Shown: positions 1 through 8,390 of the stretch, piece by piece | How the letters are laid out: every line of letters begins with the position of its first letter | How positions within the stretch are numbered: the stretch's first letter is position 1 | Source of the DNA: GCA-016699445 sp964555055 | GTDB taxonomy: Bacteria > UBA10199 > JACPAL01 > GCA-016699445 | Direction: 5' to 3' | Length of the DNA: 64,000 bases | Assembly: GCA_964555055.1 (NCBI GenBank) | Contig: CAZKQW010000002.1 | Location: 62,001-126,000, forward strand | Position numbers and translations under genes: made by a program | Notes under the pieces: generated by a model | The model's input: the letters and a program-made list of their open reading frames with translations, nothing else | The model's database searches: none | Told to the model about the DNA's origin: nothing

Positions 1-222
1 TAAAAGTCCACCGTGAATTTTGGGATGAAGTGTCTTTAAGCGCCCGTCGAGGATTTCGGGTTGCCCCGTATAATCCCCCACTTCCGTGACCTTCACGCCG
101 TTGTCACGAAGCAGCTTCGCCGTCCCGCCGGTCGATAGGATTTCCCAACCTAATTCCTGCAATCCCTTCGCGAAGGGCAAAATTCCCGTTTTATCCGAAA
201 GACTGATCAATGCGCGTTTCAT
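1..222 (-). CDS. purH: PurH, N-terminal part (cut by window edge)
   Basis: This is the first 74 codons of the bifunctional AICAR formyltransferase/IMP cyclohydrolase, which catalyses the last two steps of purine synthesis in the cytoplasm. Reading the minus strand from the ATG at 222 gives MKRALISLSDKTG, then ILSTGGTAKLL and GQPEILDGRLKTLHPKIHGG. These are hallmark segments of the N-terminal MGS-like IMP cyclohydrolase domain. The frame stays open to base 1, so the remaining C-terminal part lies outside the window. An AGGAGAAGAAAT ribosome site precedes the ATG. It starts 29 bases after the stop of the MCE gene on the same strand and could be the tail of that transcript. Confidence 0.93.
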   Translation of the reverse strand, partial: MKRALISLSDKTGILPFAKGLQELGWEILSTGGTAKLLRDNGVKVTEVGDYTGQPEILDGRLKTLHPKIHGGLL

Positions 223-251
223 ATTTCTTCTCCTAAAACCCCTTAAGAGGA

Positions 252-1589
252 TCACCTGAAACTAGCGGCCCCCAATAAACTCTTAATGTCGTTATCCACA
301 AATTGGAATCCCGCTCCCATGAACCAATTCTTCTGGCCGACGGCGTCGTTAATGAAATCGTCCATGCCGCCCACTAAAAAGACGTTTTGGGTCAAGTTCA
401 GCTTACCCAATGCCTTCAAGTGAGGCCGACGACCTTCCTTGGTGGCGAAGTCAAAGGCGGAGAATTGCAATTGCGCGGGCCCCACGTCGTAATCGAAACC
501 TAACCCGCCGCGCGACTCGATGAGGCCGCCGCGCAACGTCAGATCGTAGAATTTCTTGGCGAGTTGGATAGAAAACAAGAACGCGTTGCGCTCGACTTCG
601 GATTGCTCGGTCTCCACCGTACTCGTCGCGCCCCCCGCGGTCACCGTGGTGGTCCGATGCGTCAGGATCGGCGAGGGATCGGGGTCCACGACGAATTCCG
701 CCATGAAGTACTTGTCGGGACGCGGTTTCAGGATGATGCCGGCGTAATTCTTGTAATCCTTGGAATTCCCCAAATACTCCAGATGGTACGCCATCTCGAT
801 CTGGTAGCGGTTGATGCCCCCGAGCGTGTCGTTCAGTCCGCGGGAGGTTTCCTTGAGGTTTTCCGCCAATTCGCCGTCGTTGATCAGCTGGCCGACCGTT
901 CCCCGCCCCTCGTCCACCTTGCGCGACACGGAATTCAAGCGCTCCATCGTCTCGCTCAAGGTCTCGCGCCTTTCGGCCATGAGTCCGTTGAGGTTCCCGG
1001 AGAACTGCCGCAGGTTTTCGACGATCTCGTTGACGTTCTGCTGGTTCTGGACCGTCATTTCGGAGAGCCGTTGGGTGAAGGTCTCCATGTTCTTCAGGAT
1101 GCGGGTCACCGGGCCCTGCCCGTCATCCGCTATCATCTTCTTGATCGCCGACGTCACCTCGCGCACGTCGGAGGCGATTTGGCCTAAATCGACATACGGA
1201 TTCGTCGCCCGGATTTCACCGCCCGGACCGATCGTGCCCGCCGAAAAATCGCCGGGGATCAGGTCGACGTACGTCTCTCCCAGGAAGCCCTTCGTCCGAA
1301 TCTGCGCTTTCGCGTTATGACCTAATTTGACCTGGTTATTGACTCGCAGAATCGCCAAGGCGCGCGCGCCTTCGTGTAATTCGAGATCGTCGATGTAACC
1401 CACTTGGATACCGGCGATCTCCACGGGCGTTTTCTTCGTCAAGCCTTCGGCCGAATCGATCAACACCTTCACCTGGTAAGCTCCGCCTTTGAAGAGCCCT
1501 CCTTCGCTGACGCGGAAGCTCATATAGGCGATCAGAACAATGGCGATTAGGGCGAAGAGGCCGACTTGGAATTCGGAAATTTTCTTCAT
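252..1589 (-). CDS. MCE-domain (MlaD-type) lipid-transport protein with a long beta-rich C-terminus
   Basis: This is the periplasmic substrate-binding/tunnel component of an Mla-type phospholipid ABC transporter, encoded directly downstream of its ATPase (6-base gap) and permease. Residues 9-27 form one hydrophobic N-terminal anchor. Residues about 38-115 match the MCE domain (VLIDSAEGLTKKTPVEIAGI, then GFLGETYVDLIPG). Residues about 135-260 are a polar, helix-forming stretch. Residues about 262-445 are strand-rich with alternating hydrophobic residues and end GAASFR. E. coli MlaD is only about 180 residues, so the extra 260 residues are notable. The C-terminal part looks like a small outer-membrane barrel or lid by eye; this is inference. 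The family call is secure. Confidence 0.88.
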   Translation of the reverse strand: MKKISEFQVGLFALIAIVLIAYMSFRVSEGGLFKGGAYQVKVLIDSAEGLTKKTPVEIAGIQVGYIDDLELHEGARALAILRVNNQVKLGHNAKAQIRTKGFLGETYVDLIPGDFSAGTIGPGGEIRATNPYVDLGQIASDVREVTSAIKKMIADDGQGPVTRILKNMETFTQRLSEMTVQNQQNVNEIVENLRQFSGNLNGLMAERRETLSETMERLNSVSRKVDEGRGTVGQLINDGELAENLKETSRGLNDTLGGINRYQIEMAYHLEYLGNSKDYKNYAGIILKPRPDKYFMAEFVVDPDPSPILTHRTTTVTAGGATSTVETEQSEVERNAFLFSIQLAKKFYDLTLRGGLIESRGGLGFDYDVGPAQLQFSAFDFATKEGRRPHLKALGKLNLTQNVFLVGGMDDFINDAVGQKNWFMGAGFQFVDNDIKSLLGAASFR

Positions 1590-1595
1590 GTTATC

Positions 1596-2324
1596 TCATG
1601 CACTCTTAATAAAGGTCTTGACGAAGGGATGGTCGAACTTGCCGTCCTTAAAATCCTTCGGCGCGCCCTGCGCGATGATTTTTCCCCGATACAGAAGCAC
1701 CACCAAGTCGGCAACCCGAAATGTCGATTCCACGTCGTGGCTGATGACCACCGACGTGATGGAAAGCTTCTTCTGGGTTTCGTGGATCAACTGGTTGATG
1801 GATTCGGTCATCAGAGGGTCCAAGCCCGTGGTCGGCTCGTCGTAAAGGATGATTTTCGGCTCCAAAGCGATCGCGCGGGCGAGACCAACGCGTTTGCGCA
1901 TCCCGCCGGAGAGTTCCGAGGGCAGCTTGTCGACGGCTTTTTCCAAACCGACCATGGAGAGCTTCTCCAAAACCTTCTTTCGGATCCCCTCTTCGGAAAG
2001 TCCCGCATGCTCGCGCAAGGGAAAGGCGACGTTCTCAAAGACATTCATCGAGTCGAAAAGGGCCGCATGCTGGAAGAGCATGCCGAATTTCTTGCGGAAC
2101 GCCGTGCGTTCCCTCTCGGAAAGAGACCAGAGGTCGGTCCCGTCGACGATCACGTGTCCGGAATCGGGCTTCATCAATCCGATGATGTGCTTGAGCAGGA
2201 CCGATTTCCCCTCGCCGCTGGGGCCAAGGATGACCGTCAATTTCCCCTCGGGTATCTTGAGCGACAACCGGTCCAGGACGACTTGGGGGCCGAACGCCTT
2301 GCTGACGTCCCTCAGTTCGATCAC
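1596..2324 (-). CDS. mlaF: Mla-type ABC transporter ATPase
   Basis: This cytoplasmic ATP-binding subunit (242 residues) powers lipid transport by the adjacent MlaE permease and MCE protein. The Walker A motif GPSGEGKS is at residues 34-41, the signature LSGGM at 138-142 and Walker B IILYDEP at 158-164, followed by the D-loop GLDP and the switch histidine in VISHDVES. The length and the opening MIELRDVSKAFG are typical of MlaF. Its ATG overlaps the stop of mlaE by 4 bases, which implies translational coupling. Known Mla systems keep lipid asymmetry in the outer membrane. The direction of transport cannot be read from sequence. Confidence 0.92.
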   Translation of the reverse strand: MIELRDVSKAFGPQVVLDRLSLKIPEGKLTVILGPSGEGKSVLLKHIIGLMKPDSGHVIVDGTDLWSLSERERTAFRKKFGMLFQHAALFDSMNVFENVAFPLREHAGLSEEGIRKKVLEKLSMVGLEKAVDKLPSELSGGMRKRVGLARAIALEPKIILYDEPTTGLDPLMTESINQLIHETQKKLSITSVVISHDVESTFRVADLVVLLYRGKIIAQGAPKDFKDGKFDHPFVKTFIKSA

Positions 2325-3133
2325 ATGTCCCCCGAAAAGAACTCAAGAATCCATGACGTCAAAAAATAATCGATAATGAGGATCGATACGGACGATATCA
2401 CTACAGCCTGCGTCGTCGACAGGCCCACGCCTTCGGCGCCTTTGGTCGTCCGGTAGCCGCGCTGGCAGCTGATCATTGAAAGGAAAAAGCCAAATACGGC
2501 GGCCTTGACCATGCCTCCTAAGACGTCGTCAAAGTCGACGTAGTAGGTCAGCTTTTGCATGAAAGCGTTCGGATCGATATTCAAGAGTCCGGTAGCGACG
2601 ACATAGGCGCCTAAGGTCCCGACGCCGATGAAGACACCCGCCAGGAGCGGCAGCATGACGACGGACGCCACGACACGCGGTACGACGAGGTAATGGATAG
2701 GGTTCACAGCCATGGTGGTTAAGGCGTCCACCTGTTCCGTCACTTTCATCGTACCGATAGAGGCCGCCATGGCCGAACCGCAACGCGCCACTACCATGAG
2801 AGCCGTGAAGACCGGTGCGATCTCACGAGTGAGCGCGAGTCCGACCGTCGAGCCCACGAAGCTCCCCGCGTTGAAAAGGCGAAAGGCGTATCCAGTTTGC
2901 AGGCCGAAGACCATACCGGTGAAAGCGCCCGTCAGTATGATGATAGGCAGGGATCGATTCCCCACGAATTGCATCTGTTCGATGAAAAGATGGCGCCGAA
3001 AAGGCCTTTGAAACACCCAATGGAAAAATTCACGGACGAAAAAGAGAAACTCCCCCAACTCATGGATGAGCGTAAGAATCCAACGGCCCAGCGCTTCCAC
3101 CGGACGTTGGATTGTTTGAAGAATAAGCACCAT
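2321..3133 (-). CDS. mlaE: MlaE-type permease of lipid ABC transporter
   Basis: This is an inner-membrane permease of the MlaE/Ttg2B family (270 residues, the usual length). The diagnostic segment TREIAPVFTALMVVARCGSA, followed by ASIGTMKVTEQVDALTTM and NPIHYLVVPRVVA, is fully present, as are about five to six hydrophobic helices. The start codon directly abuts the stop of alr (TAAATG, no gap) and the stop overlaps mlaF by 4 bases. The gene is therefore embedded in an alr-mlaE-mlaF-MCE transcript. A somewhat long N-terminal amphipathic segment (VEALGRWILTLIHELGEFLF) precedes the first membrane helix, as in other members. Confidence 0.92.
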   Translation of the reverse strand: MVLILQTIQRPVEALGRWILTLIHELGEFLFFVREFFHWVFQRPFRRHLFIEQMQFVGNRSLPIIILTGAFTGMVFGLQTGYAFRLFNAGSFVGSTVGLALTREIAPVFTALMVVARCGSAMAASIGTMKVTEQVDALTTMAVNPIHYLVVPRVVASVVMLPLLAGVFIGVGTLGAYVVATGLLNIDPNAFMQKLTYYVDFDDVLGGMVKAAVFGFFLSMISCQRGYRTTKGAEGVGLSTTQAVVISSVSILIIDYFLTSWILEFFSGDM

Positions 3134-4255
3134 TTAGATGTAGATGCGAGGAATTCGAGGCGAAAGGCGGCTCAAAATCTCATAAGAAATGGTATCCGCC
3201 CACTTGGCCACTTCCTCGACGCGGATCGCTTCCTTCGCTTGAGTACCGATCAAGACAACCTCTTCCCCGACCTTGGCGTTCGGAAGCGAGGTTAAGTCGA
3301 CCATGATCATATCCATGGTCACATTCCCGATGACAGGTACCCTCTTCCCTCGGATCAAAACGTGGGCGGTATTGGAAAGGCAGCGGGGGTAACCATCCGC
3401 GTATCCCACGGGGATGACGCCGATCACACTGTCCTTCTTGGTCACGTACGTGCGCAGATAACTGACGGGTGTTTTCGCCGGGATTTTCTTCACGCTGATG
3501 ACTTTACTCTTCAAAGATAAGGCCGGCTGTAGATCCACCAGCTTTTTTATCTTCTCATGGGGGTAGGCGCCGTAGAGCGAGATTCCCAAACGCACCATCC
3601 AGTCGGAATCGCCGCCGCCGATCTTTCCTTCCACGGCGGCTTGCGTGTTCGCCATATGAAAGACCTTAGGGCCCGGGAACTTTTCCAGGAATATGGTCTT
3701 CGCGGCGTCGAAGAGCTTCGTCTGCTTGGTCGTCCATTCCGCGTTCGAAACGTCCGAAAAGTGAGTCATCAAACCGACCGGATCCAAAGAAGTCAAAGGC
3801 CTCAAGCGGTCGCAAAAAGCCCCAAACTCCCGCGGCAAGACGCCTAATCGGCTCATACCCGTATCGACCTTGATGTGGATGGGCAGCTTACGCTTAGAAT
3901 GCGCTAAAAATTCATGAAGTTTTTCGGCTTCCGCGACTTCATAGATGACAGGGGTCAGTTGGTAACGCAAAGTACAACTAGGATGACCTTCGATCATTCC
4001 CATCAAGAGCAGAATGGGCTTTTTGACTCCGGATTCTCGCAATTCCAAGCCTTCGTCGACGGTCCCCGTCCCGAACCAATCCGATCCTTCTTCCTGAAGG
4101 ACCTTCGCGACCCGACCCGCCCCATGCCCGTAAGCATTTGATTTGACGACACATAATGTCTTCGCCGCGGCAGGGTAACGTTTGCGGATTTGCTTATAAT
4201 TGTGCCGAATGGCCTCTAAATCGACCTCGATGACCGTAGGGGAGACTCGTTTCAT
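3134..4255 (-). CDS. alr: Alanine racemase
   Basis: This PLP enzyme interconverts L- and D-alanine for peptidoglycan. The PLP-binding lysine is K38 in CVVKSNAYGHGA and the opposite-face catalytic tyrosine is Y285 in VGYADGYPR. The arginine that tunes PLP lies in VRLGISLYGAYP at about residue 222, and the active-site segment VTMDMIMVDLT is present. The length of 373 residues is standard. It is the first gene of the minus-strand block and directly touches mlaE, so cell-wall precursor supply and lipid transport may share a promoter in the 127-base gap upstream. That gap (4256-4382) is A/T-rich with no clear consensus promoter. Confidence 0.95.
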   Translation of the reverse strand: MKRVSPTVIEVDLEAIRHNYKQIRKRYPAAAKTLCVVKSNAYGHGAGRVAKVLQEEGSDWFGTGTVDEGLELRESGVKKPILLLMGMIEGHPSCTLRYQLTPVIYEVAEAEKLHEFLAHSKRKLPIHIKVDTGMSRLGVLPREFGAFCDRLRPLTSLDPVGLMTHFSDVSNAEWTTKQTKLFDAAKTIFLEKFPGPKVFHMANTQAAVEGKIGGGDSDWMVRLGISLYGAYPHEKIKKLVDLQPALSLKSKVISVKKIPAKTPVSYLRTYVTKKDSVIGVIPVGYADGYPRCLSNTAHVLIRGKRVPVIGNVTMDMIMVDLTSLPNAKVGEEVVLIGTQAKEAIRVEEVAKWADTISYEILSRLSPRIPRIYI

Positions 4256-4382
4256 AGGCGGCTGCCCCTACACCAGTATTTTTAAAATTTCACGCGTTTT
4301 TTTCGATTTTGATAAAAAAATTAACCTATCATTACGATAAAAATAAAATCACAAGCGGAAGTCTTCCACCAATGTATTGCAC

Positions 4383-7124
4383 TTAATTATTAAACTCGTG
4401 AGCCATGTGACAACTACACCCTCCGCCATCACTGCTTGCACTACCCGACCCTCCCGGCAAGACCGGTACACCACCGATGCCAGCCCCCCCTAAAGTACCC
4501 GTATCACTGCCGCTCCCAGAGCCTCCACTTATTCCACCCGTTCCACTTGTTCCACCCGTTCCACTTGTTCCACCCGTTCCACCTACCGGATTCGAGGAGA
4601 CATATCTTTTTAGTGAGATCAACTGTCCTATTTCTGAAGGAATTAATGTATAATGAGGAGAGTAAAGAATAAAACTCTCAATTGATGGAATTCCTCCACT
4701 CACATACAAATCATTGCCGACTTGAAGCAAATTTTTATAATTATAAAGGGAAGTCCCGGTAACGCCTGCGCAAGGCTCTACGGTAAATGTCTGTGGATTC
4801 ATACAAGATAAGAAATCCTCAGCTAAGCTCCCTACATGATCATACTCCCCCAACATCATTAAAGTTCCATTATCTTGAGCAAAGTCAAATAGAACTCCTT
4901 CCGCAGAATTAAATAAGAGATTTGGCAATCCGGCGATTGGAAGTCGCGTCTCCAAGTCAATAGCGGCTAAACCCGCATAGGTTTGATCCCCTATCCGATG
5001 GAAGTCACCTCCTATAAACAGACGACTACCCACTTTTTCCAAAGTGTTTACAAAAGCCTCAAATTCCGGCTCTGAACATGTACTGCTATCAGTTGAGATG
5101 CATGGAGAATGGGGGCTTGGTAAATTTTCGGAAGTTAAAGACCCTGTTTGGGCATTTAGAGACACTAGATTATGGAGTGAGGCTGAGTCAAAGTCTCCGC
5201 CAACATAAAGTCGTTCTCCATCTAATAGAAATGTTTCTATGGTGCCACGAAGATTGGCTTCCACGCCTGTGGACACCAAAGATCCATCCGCCAAATTAAC
5301 CACGGAAAGAGGATTATTAGGTGTTCCCGAAGAGGAGAATTCTCCTCCCACATAGAGCAGATTTCGGAAGATTTGGAGAGCGCTTACTTGGACGGGAGTT
5401 AAGAATGAAAAGCTTAAGCCCCGGACATTCTGGGTTACAGCCGAATAAGTCGGCACTATTCCAGGAACCAAACGCATGTTGGAGAGGTCCAGAGCGGCTA
5501 AACTGCTAACCGAGTTCCCGTTCACACGGTTAAAAAATCCTCCTATCAAAAGCTTATTTTGATGGATAGCCATACTATTCAAGCCTTTAGAATAAAATTT
5601 ACCAATCTGAAAGAGAGCCGCGGGACGAGATTCTTCTGGTATCTCACTCAAAGGAATTTCCACGGCTAAAACAGGCAGCCCGTCGATCGATAGAGTGCCA
5701 GTAGTGGGGTTCAGCTGTGCGAAGCCTGATGCCCTAACTCCGCCTAGACTTAAGAAACTACCACCTACAAAAACATCCCCACGATCATTGGGAACCATTC
5801 CATATACACCCCCCAGGACTTGAAGGGTTCTTTCTGGAAGGACAGTACCGTTAACTGCATTTATTGTAGAGGTTCCCAAGGAAGAAACAGCTTGCGAGTT
5901 CAAAATAGCTCCAAAAACATACATTTGACCTTCAATTAAAAAAATCTTTGTGATTCCAAAACCTTCAGGTACCACAGAAACCACCGGATTCCACGAAGTC
6001 ACATTCCCCGTCGAAGAGTTTAGCGCTGCAAGTCCTAGCCTGGACGTAGAGGTTGTGCCAGTTTCCGTTGAAATGCTGTCAAAGAGCCCTCCTATGTACA
6101 AGGAGCTTCCGGAGACCAATAGGGTATTGACGATCGCAGAAGTAGCCGAAGGGTTATAATCAATCCCATGGATATGATAAGAAGGCGATCCCGAAGGGTA
6201 CCCGTTCTCGTCATGCGCAATGGAAATAAAATGATGGGTAACCCGAGTGGTAGGAGAGTCGAAAGGTCCTGTCTCAAGTCTGGAGAAACGGCCACCTACA
6301 TAAATTTGTCCTCGGAAGTCAGCCAAGGAGGTCACAAAAGAGGAAGGCGTTGGCATGGATGGGTCGGAAGAAGAAGGATTGAAAAGTCTTGGAAGATTAC
6401 CGACGAAACTCCAATTTTTATGAAAAGCGGTTAAGTTGGAAACCTGCAGTCTAAGACTGGCTTGAGAAATAGAATCAAACTGACCCCCAACATATATGTA
6501 GTCGCCGACCAGGACTAAGGCATTCACACTTGCATCGTCATTACCAGGAGCTGCGGTGAGACGAGGGGCTTCACGAAGTATGGCTCCCGTCGAGGCATTT
6601 AAAGCCAACAACCCCTGGGTGGCACCGTCTATGGTAAAAGCCCCTCCCATGTACAGATCCACCCTTTCACTGGTTTGAGGCACTAATAAAAGTGCTCTTG
6701 GATCCCCTCTCGACAAGGTTATACCGGACATCTGCCACCCACGGTCCAAACTCCCGTCGGCATTGATATGGGCGACATAGGGCCGGTCCACATCCCCTAC
6801 TTTTGTAAAAGATCCCGCAATGAACCACCCATGACTCCCATCTGAAATGACCGCTTTAATAGGGCCATCGATGAAAGGAAACTGGCCCGTACTCGCTAGC
6901 TGACCGGTGGAGGGGTTAATCCGAACCCCAGTCCCTGTTTTTGTTCCGATATAGTCAAAATCACCGCCCACGAAGACCCTGCCATCGGGGGCCGTCACAT
7001 GGGTTTTAATCGTCCCATTAATAATGGATACGTTATCATTGGGAGTATAAGGAAGACTGAAAAGCGGTGAAGCGGCGGTAATCAAAAATAAAAGCAAAAC
7101 TACGCCAAGCGGTAATTTTTTCAT
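4383..7124 (-). CDS. Secreted beta-propeller-like repeat protein with Gly/Ser tail and C-terminal Cys
   Basis: This is a 913-residue exported protein. A clear signal peptide (MKKLPLGVVLLLFLITAASPLFS) is followed by about 14 irregular repeats of the form [LI][YF][VI]GG.F..[IL], such as VFVGGDFDYIG, LYIGGLFDSIS and LFIGGDFHRIG. They resemble DUF5122-like beta-propeller blades. From about residue 848 the chain becomes a GGTGGTSGTGG linker and ends DGGGCSCHMAHEFNN. GGGAGA ahead of the ATG is a good ribosome site. No enzyme motif is visible and I do not know its function; a cell-surface or adhesive role is possible. The same linker-plus-GC tail architecture recurs in the products at 12239, 36597 and 48897. 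It stands alone on its strand. Confidence 0.8.
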   Translation of the reverse strand: MKKLPLGVVLLLFLITAASPLFSLPYTPNDNVSIINGTIKTHVTAPDGRVFVGGDFDYIGTKTGTGVRINPSTGQLASTGQFPFIDGPIKAVISDGSHGWFIAGSFTKVGDVDRPYVAHINADGSLDRGWQMSGITLSRGDPRALLLVPQTSERVDLYMGGAFTIDGATQGLLALNASTGAILREAPRLTAAPGNDDASVNALVLVGDYIYVGGQFDSISQASLRLQVSNLTAFHKNWSFVGNLPRLFNPSSSDPSMPTPSSFVTSLADFRGQIYVGGRFSRLETGPFDSPTTRVTHHFISIAHDENGYPSGSPSYHIHGIDYNPSATSAIVNTLLVSGSSLYIGGLFDSISTETGTTSTSRLGLAALNSSTGNVTSWNPVVSVVPEGFGITKIFLIEGQMYVFGAILNSQAVSSLGTSTINAVNGTVLPERTLQVLGGVYGMVPNDRGDVFVGGSFLSLGGVRASGFAQLNPTTGTLSIDGLPVLAVEIPLSEIPEESRPAALFQIGKFYSKGLNSMAIHQNKLLIGGFFNRVNGNSVSSLAALDLSNMRLVPGIVPTYSAVTQNVRGLSFSFLTPVQVSALQIFRNLLYVGGEFSSSGTPNNPLSVVNLADGSLVSTGVEANLRGTIETFLLDGERLYVGGDFDSASLHNLVSLNAQTGSLTSENLPSPHSPCISTDSSTCSEPEFEAFVNTLEKVGSRLFIGGDFHRIGDQTYAGLAAIDLETRLPIAGLPNLLFNSAEGVLFDFAQDNGTLMMLGEYDHVGSLAEDFLSCMNPQTFTVEPCAGVTGTSLYNYKNLLQVGNDLYVSGGIPSIESFILYSPHYTLIPSEIGQLISLKRYVSSNPVGGTGGTSGTGGTSGTGGISGGSGSGSDTGTLGGAGIGGVPVLPGGSGSASSDGGGCSCHMAHEFNN
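4532..4585. repeat. 18-bp tandem repeat in the Gly/Ser-linker coding region
   Basis: Two and a half exact copies of TTCCACCCGTTCCACTTG lie head to tail at 4532, 4550 and 4568. On the minus strand they encode the GTSGTG linker of the secreted propeller-like protein. Exact DNA repeats suggest recent slippage expansion, so linker length may vary between strains. Confidence 0.85.
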
Positions 7125-7312
7125 ACTTGTCTCCCGAAAATCCTTTTTTTCATTTAATAAGCATTTTAGATGCCACTTACTATTTACTTTATTTTATAAA
7201 ATCGGCCTTGTGGTGCCAATGGAATTCGCGTTCTGGACGGGTTTTCAGCATTCATCCGTATACGACTCCCGATTTATCATTGATTTAGCCCATGACATCT
7301 TTTACCCACGAA

Positions 7313-7410
7313 AAACCGGGGTGCCGCACTGCGGCTGAGATCTCCTGAATGGGAATTAAAAAGGAGGAACCCTCATAACCTGCTCTGGATAATGCCAGCG
7401 AAGGGAAACC
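7313..7410 (+). ncRNA. TPP riboswitch (THI element)
   Basis: The region carries the conserved thiamine pyrophosphate riboswitch parts in order: CCGGGGTGC at the 5' stem, GGCTGAGAT, a variable stem (CTCCTGAATGGGAATTAAAAAGGAG region), ACCCTCATAACCTG, CTGGATAATGCCAGCG and the 3' closing AAGGGAAACC. The thiS ATG follows immediately at 7411. The AAGGG at 7401-7405 is both the end of the aptamer and the only Shine-Dalgarno sequence for thiS. TPP binding should therefore hide the ribosome site directly; no separate expression platform fits in the sequence. No convincing intrinsic terminator is seen. Confidence 0.95.
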
Positions 7411-7614
7411 ATGATAACGATTACCGTCAACGGGCAACGTAAGTTTTTTGATTCTAAAATCTCTCTTTTAGAACTCCTAACGCATCTTAATATCGATACC
7501 CGATCCTTAGCCGTTGCCGTTAATGCTGAGATCATTCCTCGTTCAAGACTAGAAACCGACCTGGTGAAAGACGGCGATGTCGTCGAAGTGATCCGTGCCG
7601 TCGGAGGCGGCTAA
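7411..7614 (+). CDS. thiS: Sulfur carrier protein ThiS
   Basis: This is a 67-residue ubiquitin-fold sulfur carrier for thiazole formation in thiamine synthesis. It begins MITITVNGQRKFF and ends in the required di-glycine (VEVIRAVGGG), the site of thiocarboxylate formation. It is the first gene behind the TPP riboswitch, and its start is fixed by the riboswitch-embedded AAGGG. Only two bases separate its stop from thiG. No thiF-like adenylyltransferase is encoded in this cluster, so ThiS must be activated by a protein encoded elsewhere. Confidence 0.95.
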   Translation: MITITVNGQRKFFDSKISLLELLTHLNIDTRSLAVAVNAEIIPRSRLETDLVKDGDVVEVIRAVGGG

Positions 7615-7616
7615 TA

Positions 7617-8390
7617 ATGGCTCAATCTACTTTCTCTAACTTTATGATCCGCGGTCGGGAAATCCGATCAAGGCTTTTCATCGGCACCGGTAAGTTTTCT
7701 TCCCATCACCAAATGAAGGACACCTTGGATGCCAGCGATGCGAGCTTGGTCACCGTGGCTTTGCGACGAGTCAATCTCAAGAAACCCGAGGAGGATATCC
7801 TTCACTTCATCGACAGAGAACGCTTCACGCTTCTACCCAATACTTCCGGGGCACGCACGGCCAAGGAGGCCATTTTCCTGGCCCGACTCGCGCGCGAAGC
7901 GGGATTGGGGGATTGGGTGAAGCTTGAAGTCATTCCGGACGCGCGTTACCTCATGCCGGATCCTCTGGAAACTTTAGAAGCCGCGCGCATACTGAGTGAA
8001 GAGGGATTTTCCGTATTCCCATACATGCAAGCCGACCCGATCTTGGCGAAACGCCTCGAAGACGTCGGTTGCCCCGTCGTGATGCCGATGGCCGCGCCGA
8101 TCGGCTCCAACCGAGGGCTACAACTCCGCGAGACCCTCCGTATTATCATCGAGCAATCCAACGTTCCCGTGATCATCGACGCCGGTTTGGGCGTCCCCTC
8201 GCATGCGTGCGAAGCGATGGAGATGGGCGCCGATGCGGTCTTGGTGAATACCGCCATCGCCACCGCGAATGACCCCATAAAAATGGCCCTTGCGTTTCGA
8301 CATGCGGTCGTCGCCGGACGTCAAGGATATTTGGCTGGAAGAGCGGCCGAGAAAGAAACCGCCGTAGCCTCTAGTCCCTTAGAAAAATGA
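7617..8390 (+). CDS. thiG: Thiazole synthase ThiG
   Basis: ThiG is a TIM-barrel enzyme that condenses deoxyxylulose phosphate, ThiS thiocarboxylate and dehydroglycine into the thiazole phosphate of thiamine. The product is 257 residues. The Schiff-base lysine is K102 in DWVKLEVIPDARYL. Family signatures RLFIGTGKF, MPMAAPIGSNRGL, VIIDAGLGVPSHA and MGADAVLVNTAIA are all present. It lies 2 bases after thiS and overlaps thiH by 4 bases (ATGA), so the operon is translationally coupled throughout. Confidence 0.96.
   Translation: MAQSTFSNFMIRGREIRSRLFIGTGKFSSHHQMKDTLDASDASLVTVALRRVNLKKPEEDILHFIDRERFTLLPNTSGARTAKEAIFLARLAREAGLGDWVKLEVIPDARYLMPDPLETLEAARILSEEGFSVFPYMQADPILAKRLEDVGCPVVMPMAAPIGSNRGLQLRETLRIIIEQSNVPVIIDAGLGVPSHACEAMEMGADAVLVNTAIATANDPIKMALAFRHAVVAGRQGYLAGRAAEKETAVASSPLEK

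Noticed and set aside
4436..4672. Plus-strand frame with His/Leu/Phe-rich repeats opposite the Gly/Ser linker
   Set aside because: It is the antisense shadow of the 18-bp repeat in the secreted protein gene; it has no ribosome site and its composition is explained by the other strand.
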